The translations under genes and the position numbers were made by a program. From Haloarcula ordinaria (GTDB taxonomy: Archaea > Halobacteriota > Halobacteria > Halobacteriales > Haloarculaceae): 64,000 bases of DNA. The notes below the pieces were generated by a model that saw nothing but the letters and a program-made list of their open reading frames with translations, made no database searches and was not told the origin of the DNA. Below, piece by piece: positions 32,461-41,540 of the stretch (positions are counted from its first letter, which is position 1; each line of letters opens with the position of its first letter). Where the stretch lies: NCBI RefSeq assembly GCF_029338275.1, contig NZ_CP119789.1, forward strand, positions 1,860,001 to 1,924,000. The letters run 5' to 3'.

Positions 32461-35400
32461 ATGGTTCCAACTCAAATCACTCGTTCGGATATCTTAGAGT
32501 GGAACTCTCTAGAGGCTATCTCGCAATCATTCACTAAGAGAGGGCTTGAGATAGAAGAGGATTCTCCACAGAACGGAATTTCGCTCCGTTTTGATGATGT
32601 AACTAAATTTCTTCTAGTGTCGACTAGTGGGGATGAGGGGGGGACAGAAATCCCAGAAATCTTGGAAGAGCATACTGAAGAACATCCGAATATACTGGTA
32701 GCGAGTTCTGGGTACAGAAGATTCGATATCTTCTCGAGAAGCGATGCTGCTCCAGCATACGGACAGTTGAATTTTGACCACTTCGGTTTCGATATGCAGG
32801 AAGTGGCCGAAGAGGGAACTCACTCGCGAACGCTTATCGAGCGCTTGAATCGAATCGAAGGATACGATGGCGACTCTCTCAAGCGGATCTACTCTGATTT
32901 GGGTGTTATTGAGGAGTTCACAAAAGAATATCAAGAAATCTTAGAAGAGCTCACTAATCAGATCTCTGCCCCAGAAACTCTTGATTTAGAATCTCGACGT
33001 CATTATGCACAACGCTCGCTTAACCGAGTTATATATCTGTATCTGCTCCAGCAAAATGAGGTTCTCGACGAGAAGTATCTAGAGGACAAACATGGGCAAA
33101 TCTCGTACTCGGGACGAGATGTCTATGATGAGTTCTACTCACCACTATTCCGTGGTGAGCTGCCTTCTGATACAAACCCGTCAGTAGAACCTTTCCTCGA
33201 CAATTTCCTTTTCGAAGAGGGGCCGATTGAAGAAGAGCATCCGCAAATCCGTCCGGCTGCTTCTACCACGAAAGTCAACGAGCTATTTGAAGATGTCCTA
33301 ACATTCCTTGATGAATGGGACTGGCACATCGCTAGAGAATATAATCTCAGACGCACTACGTGGGTAACGCCTCGAGTCATTGGCCATGCTTTGGAGCGGT
33401 ATATCAACAAACAAGGGAGTGGCACATACCATACGCCGGAGCGTCTTGCTCAGTTTGTAGTGCAAGAGTCGGTTGAAGAAAGCCTCCTTACAAAGTTCAA
33501 TCCCACAATCAATGACGAGTATGACTCGATAGAGCAGGTATTCGAAGAGGGCACGGCAGAACAGATTGAAGATTTGTATTTTGAGACTTTGTCAGATTTT
33601 TATATTGTTGATCCTGCAGTTGGAAGCGGTTCCTTCATTGAACAGGGGCTTGATTTGCTCTCAGACATTTATATAGAATGTTTTGACAGACTCGAATCGG
33701 AAGATTCCTTCAGAACTGACGAACTCCCGGACTATCAGTCGGATATTGATCGAGTTCTGTTGGCTAAAGAGATAGCAACCCGCCGCAATCTATTCGGCGT
33801 CGACCTAAACCCAGTAGCTAAGGAGCTAACACAGTTTCGACTCAACCTCTCGCTTCTAACAGCCGTCACTGATCCGGAACAGCTTCAATCACGGTCGCTA
33901 CAACTACAGTCAGGATTCAATTTCTGGAGAGGGAACAGTCTAATTGGCTTTATAGAACCCGGAGAACCCATCACAGAAGGTTTCCAGACTCAGCTAACTA
34001 CCGACCACCAGAATTATGCTGATCTCCGTCAGGCACTGGCCAATTATCGAGAAGGAGTATCAAGCAGTTCGAGCGATATTACACGAATAGAATCGATCTT
34101 GACTGAGTTAGAGGAGAGAGTTGACCAGAACTTCCATGATCAGCTCTCCGAAGTATTCTCTCAGGAGCTATCAGACGGCCAAATGCGAGATACACTCCAT
34201 CCGTTCCACTGGTACCTTGCCTTCCCCGACATCATTGCAGGAGGCGGGTTCGATGTAGTGGTCAGCAACCCCCCTTGGTTAGATCTCAAGGAAACAATTA
34301 GCGGACGCTCTGCCGATGCTGAAGAAAGGGCAGCGATCGAATATCAACAGGAGTATTTCAATGAGAGTGAGGCCTATCAGCTCCAGGGAGATCGATCCGC
34401 GAATTTGAGTTCGCTATTCATAGAAAGAGCACAAGCAATTACGGACGAAGAAGGGGTTATTTCGATGTTGGTCCCAGAGACCATTTTTTCTGCTAAAGAG
34501 TTCACTACTCTGCGTGACCACCTTCTCAGAAATGCAGCAATTGAATACGCTATAGGATTCGAGAATCACGGCATTTTCTCGGATCTCCACCGGCAGTACC
34601 GATTTGGGCTTCTCCAATTCCATAATACGGGCGAGACGAGTGAGATCAAGACGATATTCCGTCAGACAAGTTTAGATATTCTCAATTCACCGTCTGAATC
34701 GCTCTTAGATATCTCTCCTGAGACGATCAGAGAATATTCTCCAAATCGATTCTCTTTCCCAGCAGTAGAGACAGCAGATGATCTCCAGAGCCTGCGGAAA
34801 ATTGTCCAGCATAGATCCTTAGCGGACGACCAGGGCTGGGATATTGAAACGTTTAGAGGGCTGAACCAAGCGCGAGAAGCGGAGTATCTGTTTGAAGAAG
34901 AGGAGCAAGGATCTTATCCAATCTATGGTGGTCGAAATATCTACCAGTTCGTCCATGACCGCTCATTCTTCGATCTAGATGGACCCTCGTACTGGGGTGT
35001 TAGTGAAAACGGGGATCGACCAAGTGCTAAGACACGAATACGAGAACGCGAATTTCACGAACTAGAAAGGCGATTTGCTGACGTTGTCGTAGAGCCTCAA
35101 CAGGTGGCCTTTGGGGATGGTACGACACTTGATCGAAACGACGTCCCGATGCCGTTTGATGAATATCGCATTGCCTATCGCGATGTTGCCAGCTCAAAGA
35201 ACGAGCGAACCGTTATAGCGTCGGTGATTCCTCCGGGAGTTGTGTGTCTAAATACGTTGCATACGATCCATCCGTATGACTGGCGTCGTCAAGACCCGCA
35301 GGTGGGTACCACAAACCCAGATGATCTGTTTAGACTGACATACAATCCGGAGGAACTCTTCTGTCTTCTGGGACTTCTGAACAGTATTCCATTCGATTAC

Positions 35401-35775
35401 CTGATGCGGACAAAAGTGGAAACGCATCTCTCTGACTATCTCATGAAAGAATCCCAAGTGCCCCGGCTAACCAGCGATACCGACTGGTTTGACCTTATTT
35501 GGGAATCCGCTGCTCAGCTCAATTGTTATGGTGACTCTTTTGCCTCGCTGAGGGACGAGCTCAGTATTCCTCCCCTCCACGATGAGGGCGAGCGAAGACT
35601 TGCACAGGCCACAATCGACGCTGCTGCCTTCCGAGCTTATGGCTTCGAAGATGTTGATGTTGTCTGGTCCGTCATAGATTCGTTCCCAATTGTGCGATCC
35701 CCTCGCGTCATGGATGACAGGTACATGGACGAAGTCCTTGATCAATTTGAGGACTTGGAGGCGAGAGAGCTATGA
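32461..35775 (+). CDS. Eco57I-type DNA adenine methyltransferase (type IIG-like)
   Basis: About 1104 residues from the ATG at 32461; a GTG at 32452 is possible. Counting from 32452, SAM-binding motif I is DPAVGSGSF (387-395) and catalytic motif IV is SNPPWLDL with NPPW at 606-609, typical of N6-adenine enzymes of the Eco57I group. The first ~380 residues form a long helical region. The last ~250 residues look like a target-recognition domain (GGRNIYQFV, RIAYRDVASSKNERT). A clear N-terminal nuclease motif is not visible, so cutting may rely on neighbouring genes. It overlaps the HEPN gene by 4 bases (ATGA). Confidence 0.85.
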   Translation: MVPTQITRSDILEWNSLEAISQSFTKRGLEIEEDSPQNGISLRFDDVTKFLLVSTSGDEGGTEIPEILEEHTEEHPNILVASSGYRRFDIFSRSDAAPAYGQLNFDHFGFDMQEVAEEGTHSRTLIERLNRIEGYDGDSLKRIYSDLGVIEEFTKEYQEILEELTNQISAPETLDLESRRHYAQRSLNRVIYLYLLQQNEVLDEKYLEDKHGQISYSGRDVYDEFYSPLFRGELPSDTNPSVEPFLDNFLFEEGPIEEEHPQIRPAASTTKVNELFEDVLTFLDEWDWHIAREYNLRRTTWVTPRVIGHALERYINKQGSGTYHTPERLAQFVVQESVEESLLTKFNPTINDEYDSIEQVFEEGTAEQIEDLYFETLSDFYIVDPAVGSGSFIEQGLDLLSDIYIECFDRLESEDSFRTDELPDYQSDIDRVLLAKEIATRRNLFGVDLNPVAKELTQFRLNLSLLTAVTDPEQLQSRSLQLQSGFNFWRGNSLIGFIEPGEPITEGFQTQLTTDHQNYADLRQALANYREGVSSSSSDITRIESILTELEERVDQNFHDQLSEVFSQELSDGQMRDTLHPFHWYLAFPDIIAGGGFDVVVSNPPWLDLKETISGRSADAEERAAIEYQQEYFNESEAYQLQGDRSANLSSLFIERAQAITDEEGVISMLVPETIFSAKEFTTLRDHLLRNAAIEYAIGFENHGIFSDLHRQYRFGLLQFHNTGETSEIKTIFRQTSLDILNSPSESLLDISPETIREYSPNRFSFPAVETADDLQSLRKIVQHRSLADDQGWDIETFRGLNQAREAEYLFEEEEQGSYPIYGGRNIYQFVHDRSFFDLDGPSYWGVSENGDRPSAKTRIREREFHELERRFADVVVEPQQVAFGDGTTLDRNDVPMPFDEYRIAYRDVASSKNERTVIASVIPPGVVCLNTLHTIHPYDWRRQDPQVGTTNPDDLFRLTYNPEELFCLLGLLNSIPFDYLMRTKVETHLSDYLMKESQVPRLTSDTDWFDLIWESAAQLNCYGDSFASLRDELSIPPLHDEGERRLAQATIDAAAFRAYGFEDVDVVWSVIDSFPIVRSPRVMDDRYMDEVLDQFEDLEAREL

Positions 35776-37145
35776 GCGGTGACGGGCTCACCGTTAACGA
35801 GTGTGTTGAGCGGGCAGTTCAACACCTACCAGAAGATGACGAACCAGTCGTCAGCGACGGTACCGATGAATATGCTCTTCTCCTGCGTAGGCTCTGTTCT
35901 CAGGTTCGGGAATGGGAGCAAGCTGATGAACAACTTGAAGAAGAACACCTGGAACTCCTCATTCACCAGTCTTTGAACGAGGCAAGTCTGGAGGATAACG
36001 TTACTAGTGCATTTCAGAGGGAACTACGTACAACACTCGACTCTACTGCGACTGAGAAATTCCGAATTGTGTTCCCTCTTAATATTCGGGAAAGACGGAA
36101 CGAGAGTGTTCCACGGACAATCAGTGCTAATTCATCCACGATCCGAAAGCTCGACGAGGATCAGTGGAATGAGCTACATGACGAAGCGAAGAACTCCTCG
36201 GAGACAGACGATAACGAACAATCTTACCACGAGTTTCTTCAAGACGCTTCGGAGAAGATAGTTTCTAGTCGCCACAACGTTTTCTATGAGTTCGAAACTA
36301 ACGCACGGAACAGCAACATTGCTATTTCTTTGCTAAGTCAGGATTTAGATATTATTCTCGGGAAGCTCAATTTCACTGCGATAGACTCCAGTTTGGACCA
36401 GACAGCTTTAGAGGAGCTTCGATCTCTGGATCGGTTGTTGCCTGAGGCGATTGTCCGTCCCGGAGTCTATCTCGTGACGGAAGATGGTGAATATCAAGAC
36501 TATCATGCTGGGCCGCGGCATAGAGCATACAGTGGCCTCCGTTTACCTCGCGGTTTTGAGGCTGATTTTGATTCTCTACGACAGTTCCCTGTCGAGGCAG
36601 CCAGCCAAGAAGTGGATTCTGATATCGCGGACGCGTTCAGAGCGCTCCAGTCCGGGCTAACAGCGACAACCAATGAGAACGCATTTCTATACTATTGGCG
36701 AGGTATCGAGGAGATCACTCTCCATGCTCGAGGTGCGAGGTCTCAGGAAGCATTAGATCGGACACTTCCATTAGTCCGTGATGAGTTTGACCTCGAAATT
36801 CTCGAGTCGATAACCGAAGACTTGGCCGAGAAAAGAAACGAGATCGTTCATTCGGGGATTGAGTCGCCAGTGTACGTGCGTGATGTGAACCTGCTCCGGC
36901 AGTTGCTATTCCTTTCTATCGAAGAGATGCTCTCACTGCGCAATGATCAGTATACTCGGAAACAGATCTTGGGTGTTCTCAAACGGGGCCTCGTAGATGA
37001 AGAACAACTTGGAGATCTAGAAGATAACGTGAAAGAAGAGAAGTCTAAAAAGGATGATAAACTTGAAGAAATCGAAGGTGCTCGCCGCTGGAAAAAAGAG
37101 AGAAATCCTACCGAATCAGTCGAGAGAGCGCAACAAACAAACTAA
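35772..37145 (+). CDS. HEPN (Apea-like) domain protein coupled to the methyltransferase
   Basis: 457 residues, starting on the ATGA overlap with the methyltransferase stop. The N-terminal ~270 residues have no recognised domain. Residues ~300-390 are helical and contain YYWRGIEEI and EKRNEIVHSG; the latter gives the R-x4-H signature (Arg355, His360) of HEPN ribonucleases, in the form seen in Apea-type domains. A Lys/Glu-rich coiled coil ends the protein. In many defence systems HEPN proteins cut RNA to stop infected cells. Coupling to a DNA methyltransferase suggests that loss of methylation could trigger it; this is inference. Confidence 0.75.
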   Translation: MSGDGLTVNECVERAVQHLPEDDEPVVSDGTDEYALLLRRLCSQVREWEQADEQLEEEHLELLIHQSLNEASLEDNVTSAFQRELRTTLDSTATEKFRIVFPLNIRERRNESVPRTISANSSTIRKLDEDQWNELHDEAKNSSETDDNEQSYHEFLQDASEKIVSSRHNVFYEFETNARNSNIAISLLSQDLDIILGKLNFTAIDSSLDQTALEELRSLDRLLPEAIVRPGVYLVTEDGEYQDYHAGPRHRAYSGLRLPRGFEADFDSLRQFPVEAASQEVDSDIADAFRALQSGLTATTNENAFLYYWRGIEEITLHARGARSQEALDRTLPLVRDEFDLEILESITEDLAEKRNEIVHSGIESPVYVRDVNLLRQLLFLSIEEMLSLRNDQYTRKQILGVLKRGLVDEEQLGDLEDNVKEEKSKKDDKLEEIEGARRWKKERNPTESVERAQQTN

Positions 37146-37190
37146 TCGTATATTGGTTCAAAAGGACGCGAGGAGTATGTTGAGTGCCAA

Positions 37191-39734
37191 TCAAGGGAAA
37201 ATGTCCTGCTCCATGAAATCACGGAGGGAGCTGATATCTAATGAACTATCTTCGATCTCCGATCCAAAGTTTTCGAATAAGATCTCTGCATTTTCAGCCG
37301 TTAAGTCTACGTAGAAGTCGTCGTCCACTTCCTGATGGTAGTACTTCCCATCATTGAGAGTTAGGTAGAATTGCCGATAGAATTCTTGAATATTCCGTTT
37401 GATAAGGTCGACGTTCTCATTGAAGACGAGATGTAGAGCGAATATGAAATCAACGTGCATCAATACAGGCGTTCCATCCCAGCTGGTCATTTTATTTATC
37501 CGATCTGCGACACTGGATCCGAAATTCCCTGACTCAGCATTTGTGATGACGACGAAATTCTTGAACCGAGTATCAGACGATTTGACTTCAGTGGACTCCT
37601 TAATCCGGTGGACATAATCTCGTAGATCCTTCGCTTCTGAAGCCCCGATGTGGAATTCGTCCGAGGAGGTGAATTTACAATCCCAACCGAACGATCGGAA
37701 ATATTTCCCTTGTCCAGTAGAAAAAAGAAGTTCCGCAAATCCATCCGGTAAGTTTCCTCTCCTCTTGGTTCCCCACTGTTCGGCATTCGTGATGATCTGG
37801 TTGATCAGGTGGAAGATCTCTGGTTCGAAGTCCTCACCCCCATACTCGGAAGGATTAGCAACGATCTCTTGGAGTCGATCATAGGCGTGAGCTGCGTTCC
37901 CCGCGACGCGCTCTTCGGTAGCACGTGTTACTTGATCTATCTTCTGAGAGATGTAGTCTGACGACAATTCATCAGAGAGGTACTCGTCGATGATTGTACT
38001 AAGATCAAGATATGCTGCGAGCACTTCTTCCATCAATCGCTGATCCTTCACAGTCCCGAGATTGAGTAGAGTGACTGGGTTGACGCTTTTGTTGAGATGA
38101 TTGACTGTATTCGGAGTGATGCTTACATCTGGCGTGTTGATCAGGACATGGGCTATATCGCCGTCGTGCCGAACCCGTCTAAAACGGTATTTCTTCCTGT
38201 AGATCTGTTCTTGTTTCGTTCCGAGGTACTCGATGTCTTCATCCTCCAATCGGTCCTTGAAGAACTCGAGGATGCCCCTATTCGACAACGAGACTTTTTC
38301 AAATTCGGCGAAGACGTCTAACGTTCCTCCACAGGCGGGACAAGTATCCCCGTCATGGCCCTCGTAAATTTCCTCACAGTTGCGCCCCCGACATTGCTTT
38401 CGTTCGACAGTTCGGGTGTTGATAACGCCTATCTCATCCAAATCCTCGATGAGATCCTGATAATGATTATTTTGGGTTTCGTAGGTTGGCGGGTTCTTGA
38501 GGATAAACGAGATCACCTGTTCTCGGTCTCCAGTCACCCAATGCAATGGGATTTCTTGATCGAGAGGAAGGCCAAAACTTTCCTGAAATGTCTCCCGAAT
38601 ACGCTCCGCTAGGGACCCGGAGTCCGTCTTGATATCAGTATCCAAGCGTAGCGTGTTTTCTTCCGAATAGATGTCAACCTTGACGCGAGCATCTACTCCG
38701 TACGCATTGAACCAGAATCGACGGACATTGGTAATCTCGGGATTTACAATATCCTCGGCAAGTTCGGAGACGACATTTCGAATCTCCGTATCATAGGACT
38801 TCTTAGAGACTGTCAGAGGGACCGTGGGGGTCGTCTGTGTACGCCTAAACTCTACATTCAGAATCCGGATATCGCCCTCCTCCTCCCCGTCTTCTTCGGG
38901 TAATTCTCGCAGGGCCTCCTCGAACTGATCGGCATTGACCTCTATCTGGTCCCCAACCTCGTCCTGACTCACCAGTGAGATAGAAAAAATCTCCTCTAAT
39001 TTCTCGACAAGAGTATCTCGAATAGTTTGATTGTTCGTCAGGATATGAACTGCGTGGTCTTCCTCTTCAACTTCGACAAAGACGCTTCGAAGGTTACGCC
39101 GACGCTGTGCGCCAACGACATCGCGCCGTTCTCGGTCTGATGTCTGTCGGTCGATAGCAAAAATCGTTGAATCCTCGAAATCCAGCTCGTTTCGCTCCTC
39201 ATATCGAAAGTGATCGGTATTGGTTCGACGAGCAAGCGTGAGCTGGATACTTCGAAAGTTGTCATCGAACCGATCGACGTAGTCATCTGGAAGTTCGTTC
39301 TCGATTTTGTAGGAACGTTCGTTCTTCGCGTCTGACCACTCTTTGTAGAGCAATAACCTATAAACAATATCTGATCTGCCATCCAGGAGTGCTTGGACAA
39401 GATATCTATATTCTCGATCTTCTTCTACCTCATCTCCCCATCTATCCGCTATTTCACGGAGTAACGTACGTTTGTCACTGAGGAATCGGTAGAGGGTATA
39501 GAGGAGAATTGATTCTGACTCATTCGTAAGGATGGCAGATTGGAGATTATCTGTGTCCTCGTCAATCTCCAAAATCTCTCGAATGACATCCAAGGTTTCA
39601 TTATCTAAATCCTCAAGAACATCCTCAAACTTCGATTTATACGTATCATCCCAACCGTCCTCATATCTAGGTCGATCAGCGGGTACATCCCGTAGAATCT
39701 CGTTGGGATCTAACCGTGATTGAACGGCAGCCAT
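37191..39734 (-). CDS. Large protein of unknown function with central zinc ribbon
   Basis: 847 residues from the ATG at 39734 (a TTG further upstream is less likely). The N-terminal ~300 residues are charged and helical. A zinc ribbon lies near residues 446-465 (CRGRNCEEI, then CPACGG). The C-terminal third has DGFAELLFSTGQGKYFRSFG, WDCKFTSSDEFHIGASEAKD and FKNFVVITNA, which could be a divergent nuclease fold, but I cannot identify catalytic residues with confidence. It converges on the HEPN gene (45-base gap) and is divergent from hsdM. Its place between two modification systems points to defence. It matches no system I can name. Confidence 0.75.
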   Translation of the reverse strand: MAAVQSRLDPNEILRDVPADRPRYEDGWDDTYKSKFEDVLEDLDNETLDVIREILEIDEDTDNLQSAILTNESESILLYTLYRFLSDKRTLLREIADRWGDEVEEDREYRYLVQALLDGRSDIVYRLLLYKEWSDAKNERSYKIENELPDDYVDRFDDNFRSIQLTLARRTNTDHFRYEERNELDFEDSTIFAIDRQTSDRERRDVVGAQRRRNLRSVFVEVEEEDHAVHILTNNQTIRDTLVEKLEEIFSISLVSQDEVGDQIEVNADQFEEALRELPEEDGEEEGDIRILNVEFRRTQTTPTVPLTVSKKSYDTEIRNVVSELAEDIVNPEITNVRRFWFNAYGVDARVKVDIYSEENTLRLDTDIKTDSGSLAERIRETFQESFGLPLDQEIPLHWVTGDREQVISFILKNPPTYETQNNHYQDLIEDLDEIGVINTRTVERKQCRGRNCEEIYEGHDGDTCPACGGTLDVFAEFEKVSLSNRGILEFFKDRLEDEDIEYLGTKQEQIYRKKYRFRRVRHDGDIAHVLINTPDVSITPNTVNHLNKSVNPVTLLNLGTVKDQRLMEEVLAAYLDLSTIIDEYLSDELSSDYISQKIDQVTRATEERVAGNAAHAYDRLQEIVANPSEYGGEDFEPEIFHLINQIITNAEQWGTKRRGNLPDGFAELLFSTGQGKYFRSFGWDCKFTSSDEFHIGASEAKDLRDYVHRIKESTEVKSSDTRFKNFVVITNAESGNFGSSVADRINKMTSWDGTPVLMHVDFIFALHLVFNENVDLIKRNIQEFYRQFYLTLNDGKYYHQEVDDDFYVDLTAENAEILFENFGSEIEDSSLDISSLRDFMEQDIFP

Positions 39735-39959
39735 AATTAGCAAAGCGGGTGACTCTCTCTTATTATTTTTCGTCAACTAATAATTGAGATGCAACGCAAA
39801 AAGAATGATTAGACAAGTATTGGCGGGACTACCAGTGAAGAAGTTGCCCGCCAGCCGCTTCACATCTGCGAGACAGGTTGAAAGAATTGGAATATTTTGC
39901 TTTTCCCAAACTTCTGGGCCAACGCAACTCTTAACCGAGCACCGTTAGCATTACTGCGT
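39735..39959. promoter_or_regulatory. Divergent promoter region between the 847-residue gene and hsdM
   Basis: 225 bases, AT-rich at both ends (TTATTATTTTTCG near 39760 and TTGGAATATTTTGC near 39888). Both flanking genes must start here. No inverted repeat stands out. Confidence 0.4.
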
Positions 39960-41540
39960 ATGACTATTGCGGGAAATTCTAACGGCGAACTTGAAAAGAA
40001 ACTCTGGGAAACCGCCGAAAAACTTCGAGGACCAGTCGACCCTTCCGAATACAAGGACTTCGCTCTTGGACTTCTCTTCCTGAAGAGTATGTCCGACTCC
40101 TTCGAGGCCCGTAAACGAGAACTGGAAGAGAAAACCCACGATCCAGACTCCCGTTACTACACAGAAGACGAACAAGAACGCGAATATATACTGACGGACA
40201 AGGACGAGTACAAGCGAGAGAACGTATTTTACCTTCCTGAAGAAGCTCGCTGGCAGTACTTCGTCGACAACGCCACTGACCCTCAAATAGGAAAGAAAAT
40301 AGACGACGCGATGCGGGCAACCGAAGAAGAGAACCCACGCCTAAAAGGAATTCTTCCGAAAGGATATTCACGCTCCTCACTTGCCAGTAATGGATCTGAC
40401 GCTCTAGAAGGGCTAATCAACCTCTTCGCCGACATCAAAATGGAGAATGGTAACGGAGAACAAGACGAGGATATCTTCGGCCGCATCTACGAATATTTCA
40501 TTAAGCAGTTCGCGATGGAAGGTGGTCAAAAAGGAGGCGAGTTCTACACGCCGAAGAGCGTCGTCGAACTAATGGTTGAAATTCTGGAACCCTACGAAGG
40601 CCGAATTTTCGACCCCTTCAGCGGGTCAGGAGGTATGTTCGTCCAAAGCCAGAAATTCATCGAAAGTCATGGCGGAGACACAGACAAGATCTCCATCTAC
40701 GGTCAAGAAATAAAGGAAAGAACACTCCAGATCTCCAAGATGAACCTCTATCTTAGAGGTCTAGATGGAAATATCAAACAGGGAGACAGCATCCTCAACG
40801 ACCAGCACAAAGGTTTAGAAGCAGATTATATCCTCACAAATCCACCGTTCAATATGAGCGAGTGGGGTAAAGATTCAATCGCAGATGATGATCCTCGCTT
40901 CAAATATGGATTGCCGCCATCGAATAATGCCAATTATGCCTTCATCCAGCATATGATACACCATCTTGATGATACAGGAATGGCAGCCACAGTCATGGCA
41001 AATGGCGCAATGTCAGTACAAAATAATAGCGCCGAAATTCGAGAAGGGATTGTCGAAGACGACTTACTTGATACTGTGATTGCCCTCCCAAAAGCACTAT
41101 TCTATACGACAAGTATTCCGGCTTGCATCTTCGTCTTTAGTAAGGGGAAAGGTAAGGACAAGTACAGAGACAGAAAGGGGGAGACACTTTTTGTTGATGC
41201 TACAGATTTATTTGAAACTGTAAGCAGAACTCAAAACCGACTTACTGAAGATCATATTCAAAAAATATCGGAGGCAGTCCAAGCGTACCGAGGTGAGGAT
41301 CAAGCTGGAAAGTACGAGGATGAACGAGGATTCTGCAAGGTCGCAACTAGAGAGGATATCTCAGATAACCGGTATATAGTAACACCCGGAAGGTATGTTG
41401 GTGTAAGAGAAGAGAATGGAGATGAAGAACAATTTGAAAAGAAGATGGAGAGGCTCTCCGCGGATCTTCGAGAAATGTTTCAAGAATCCAATGAATTACA
41501 AAAGAAAATAGATAAGAGTATCGAGGAGGTGGGATTTTGA
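39960..41540 (+). CDS. hsdM: Type I restriction-modification methyltransferase subunit
   Basis: 526 residues from the ATG at 39960, normal for HsdM. The N-terminal helical domain (LEKKLWETAEKLRG, FLKSMSDSFEARK) leads into the N6-adenine methyltransferase core: FDPFSGSGGMF with Asp218 for SAM binding, and LTNPPFNMSEW with catalytic NPPF at 294-297. The C-terminal helices should contact HsdS. With HsdS it methylates adenine in a split recognition site. Order M-S-R with overlapping or closely spaced starts indicates one operon. Confidence 0.95.
   Translation: MTIAGNSNGELEKKLWETAEKLRGPVDPSEYKDFALGLLFLKSMSDSFEARKRELEEKTHDPDSRYYTEDEQEREYILTDKDEYKRENVFYLPEEARWQYFVDNATDPQIGKKIDDAMRATEEENPRLKGILPKGYSRSSLASNGSDALEGLINLFADIKMENGNGEQDEDIFGRIYEYFIKQFAMEGGQKGGEFYTPKSVVELMVEILEPYEGRIFDPFSGSGGMFVQSQKFIESHGGDTDKISIYGQEIKERTLQISKMNLYLRGLDGNIKQGDSILNDQHKGLEADYILTNPPFNMSEWGKDSIADDDPRFKYGLPPSNNANYAFIQHMIHHLDDTGMAATVMANGAMSVQNNSAEIREGIVEDDLLDTVIALPKALFYTTSIPACIFVFSKGKGKDKYRDRKGETLFVDATDLFETVSRTQNRLTEDHIQKISEAVQAYRGEDQAGKYEDERGFCKVATREDISDNRYIVTPGRYVGVREENGDEEQFEKKMERLSADLREMFQESNELQKKIDKSIEEVGF

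Noticed and set aside
32461..37145. BREX or DISARM system, suggested by the large methyltransferase
   Set aside because: The companion genes of those systems (PglZ, BrxC/BrxL, DrmA/DrmB) are absent, and the partner here is a HEPN protein.
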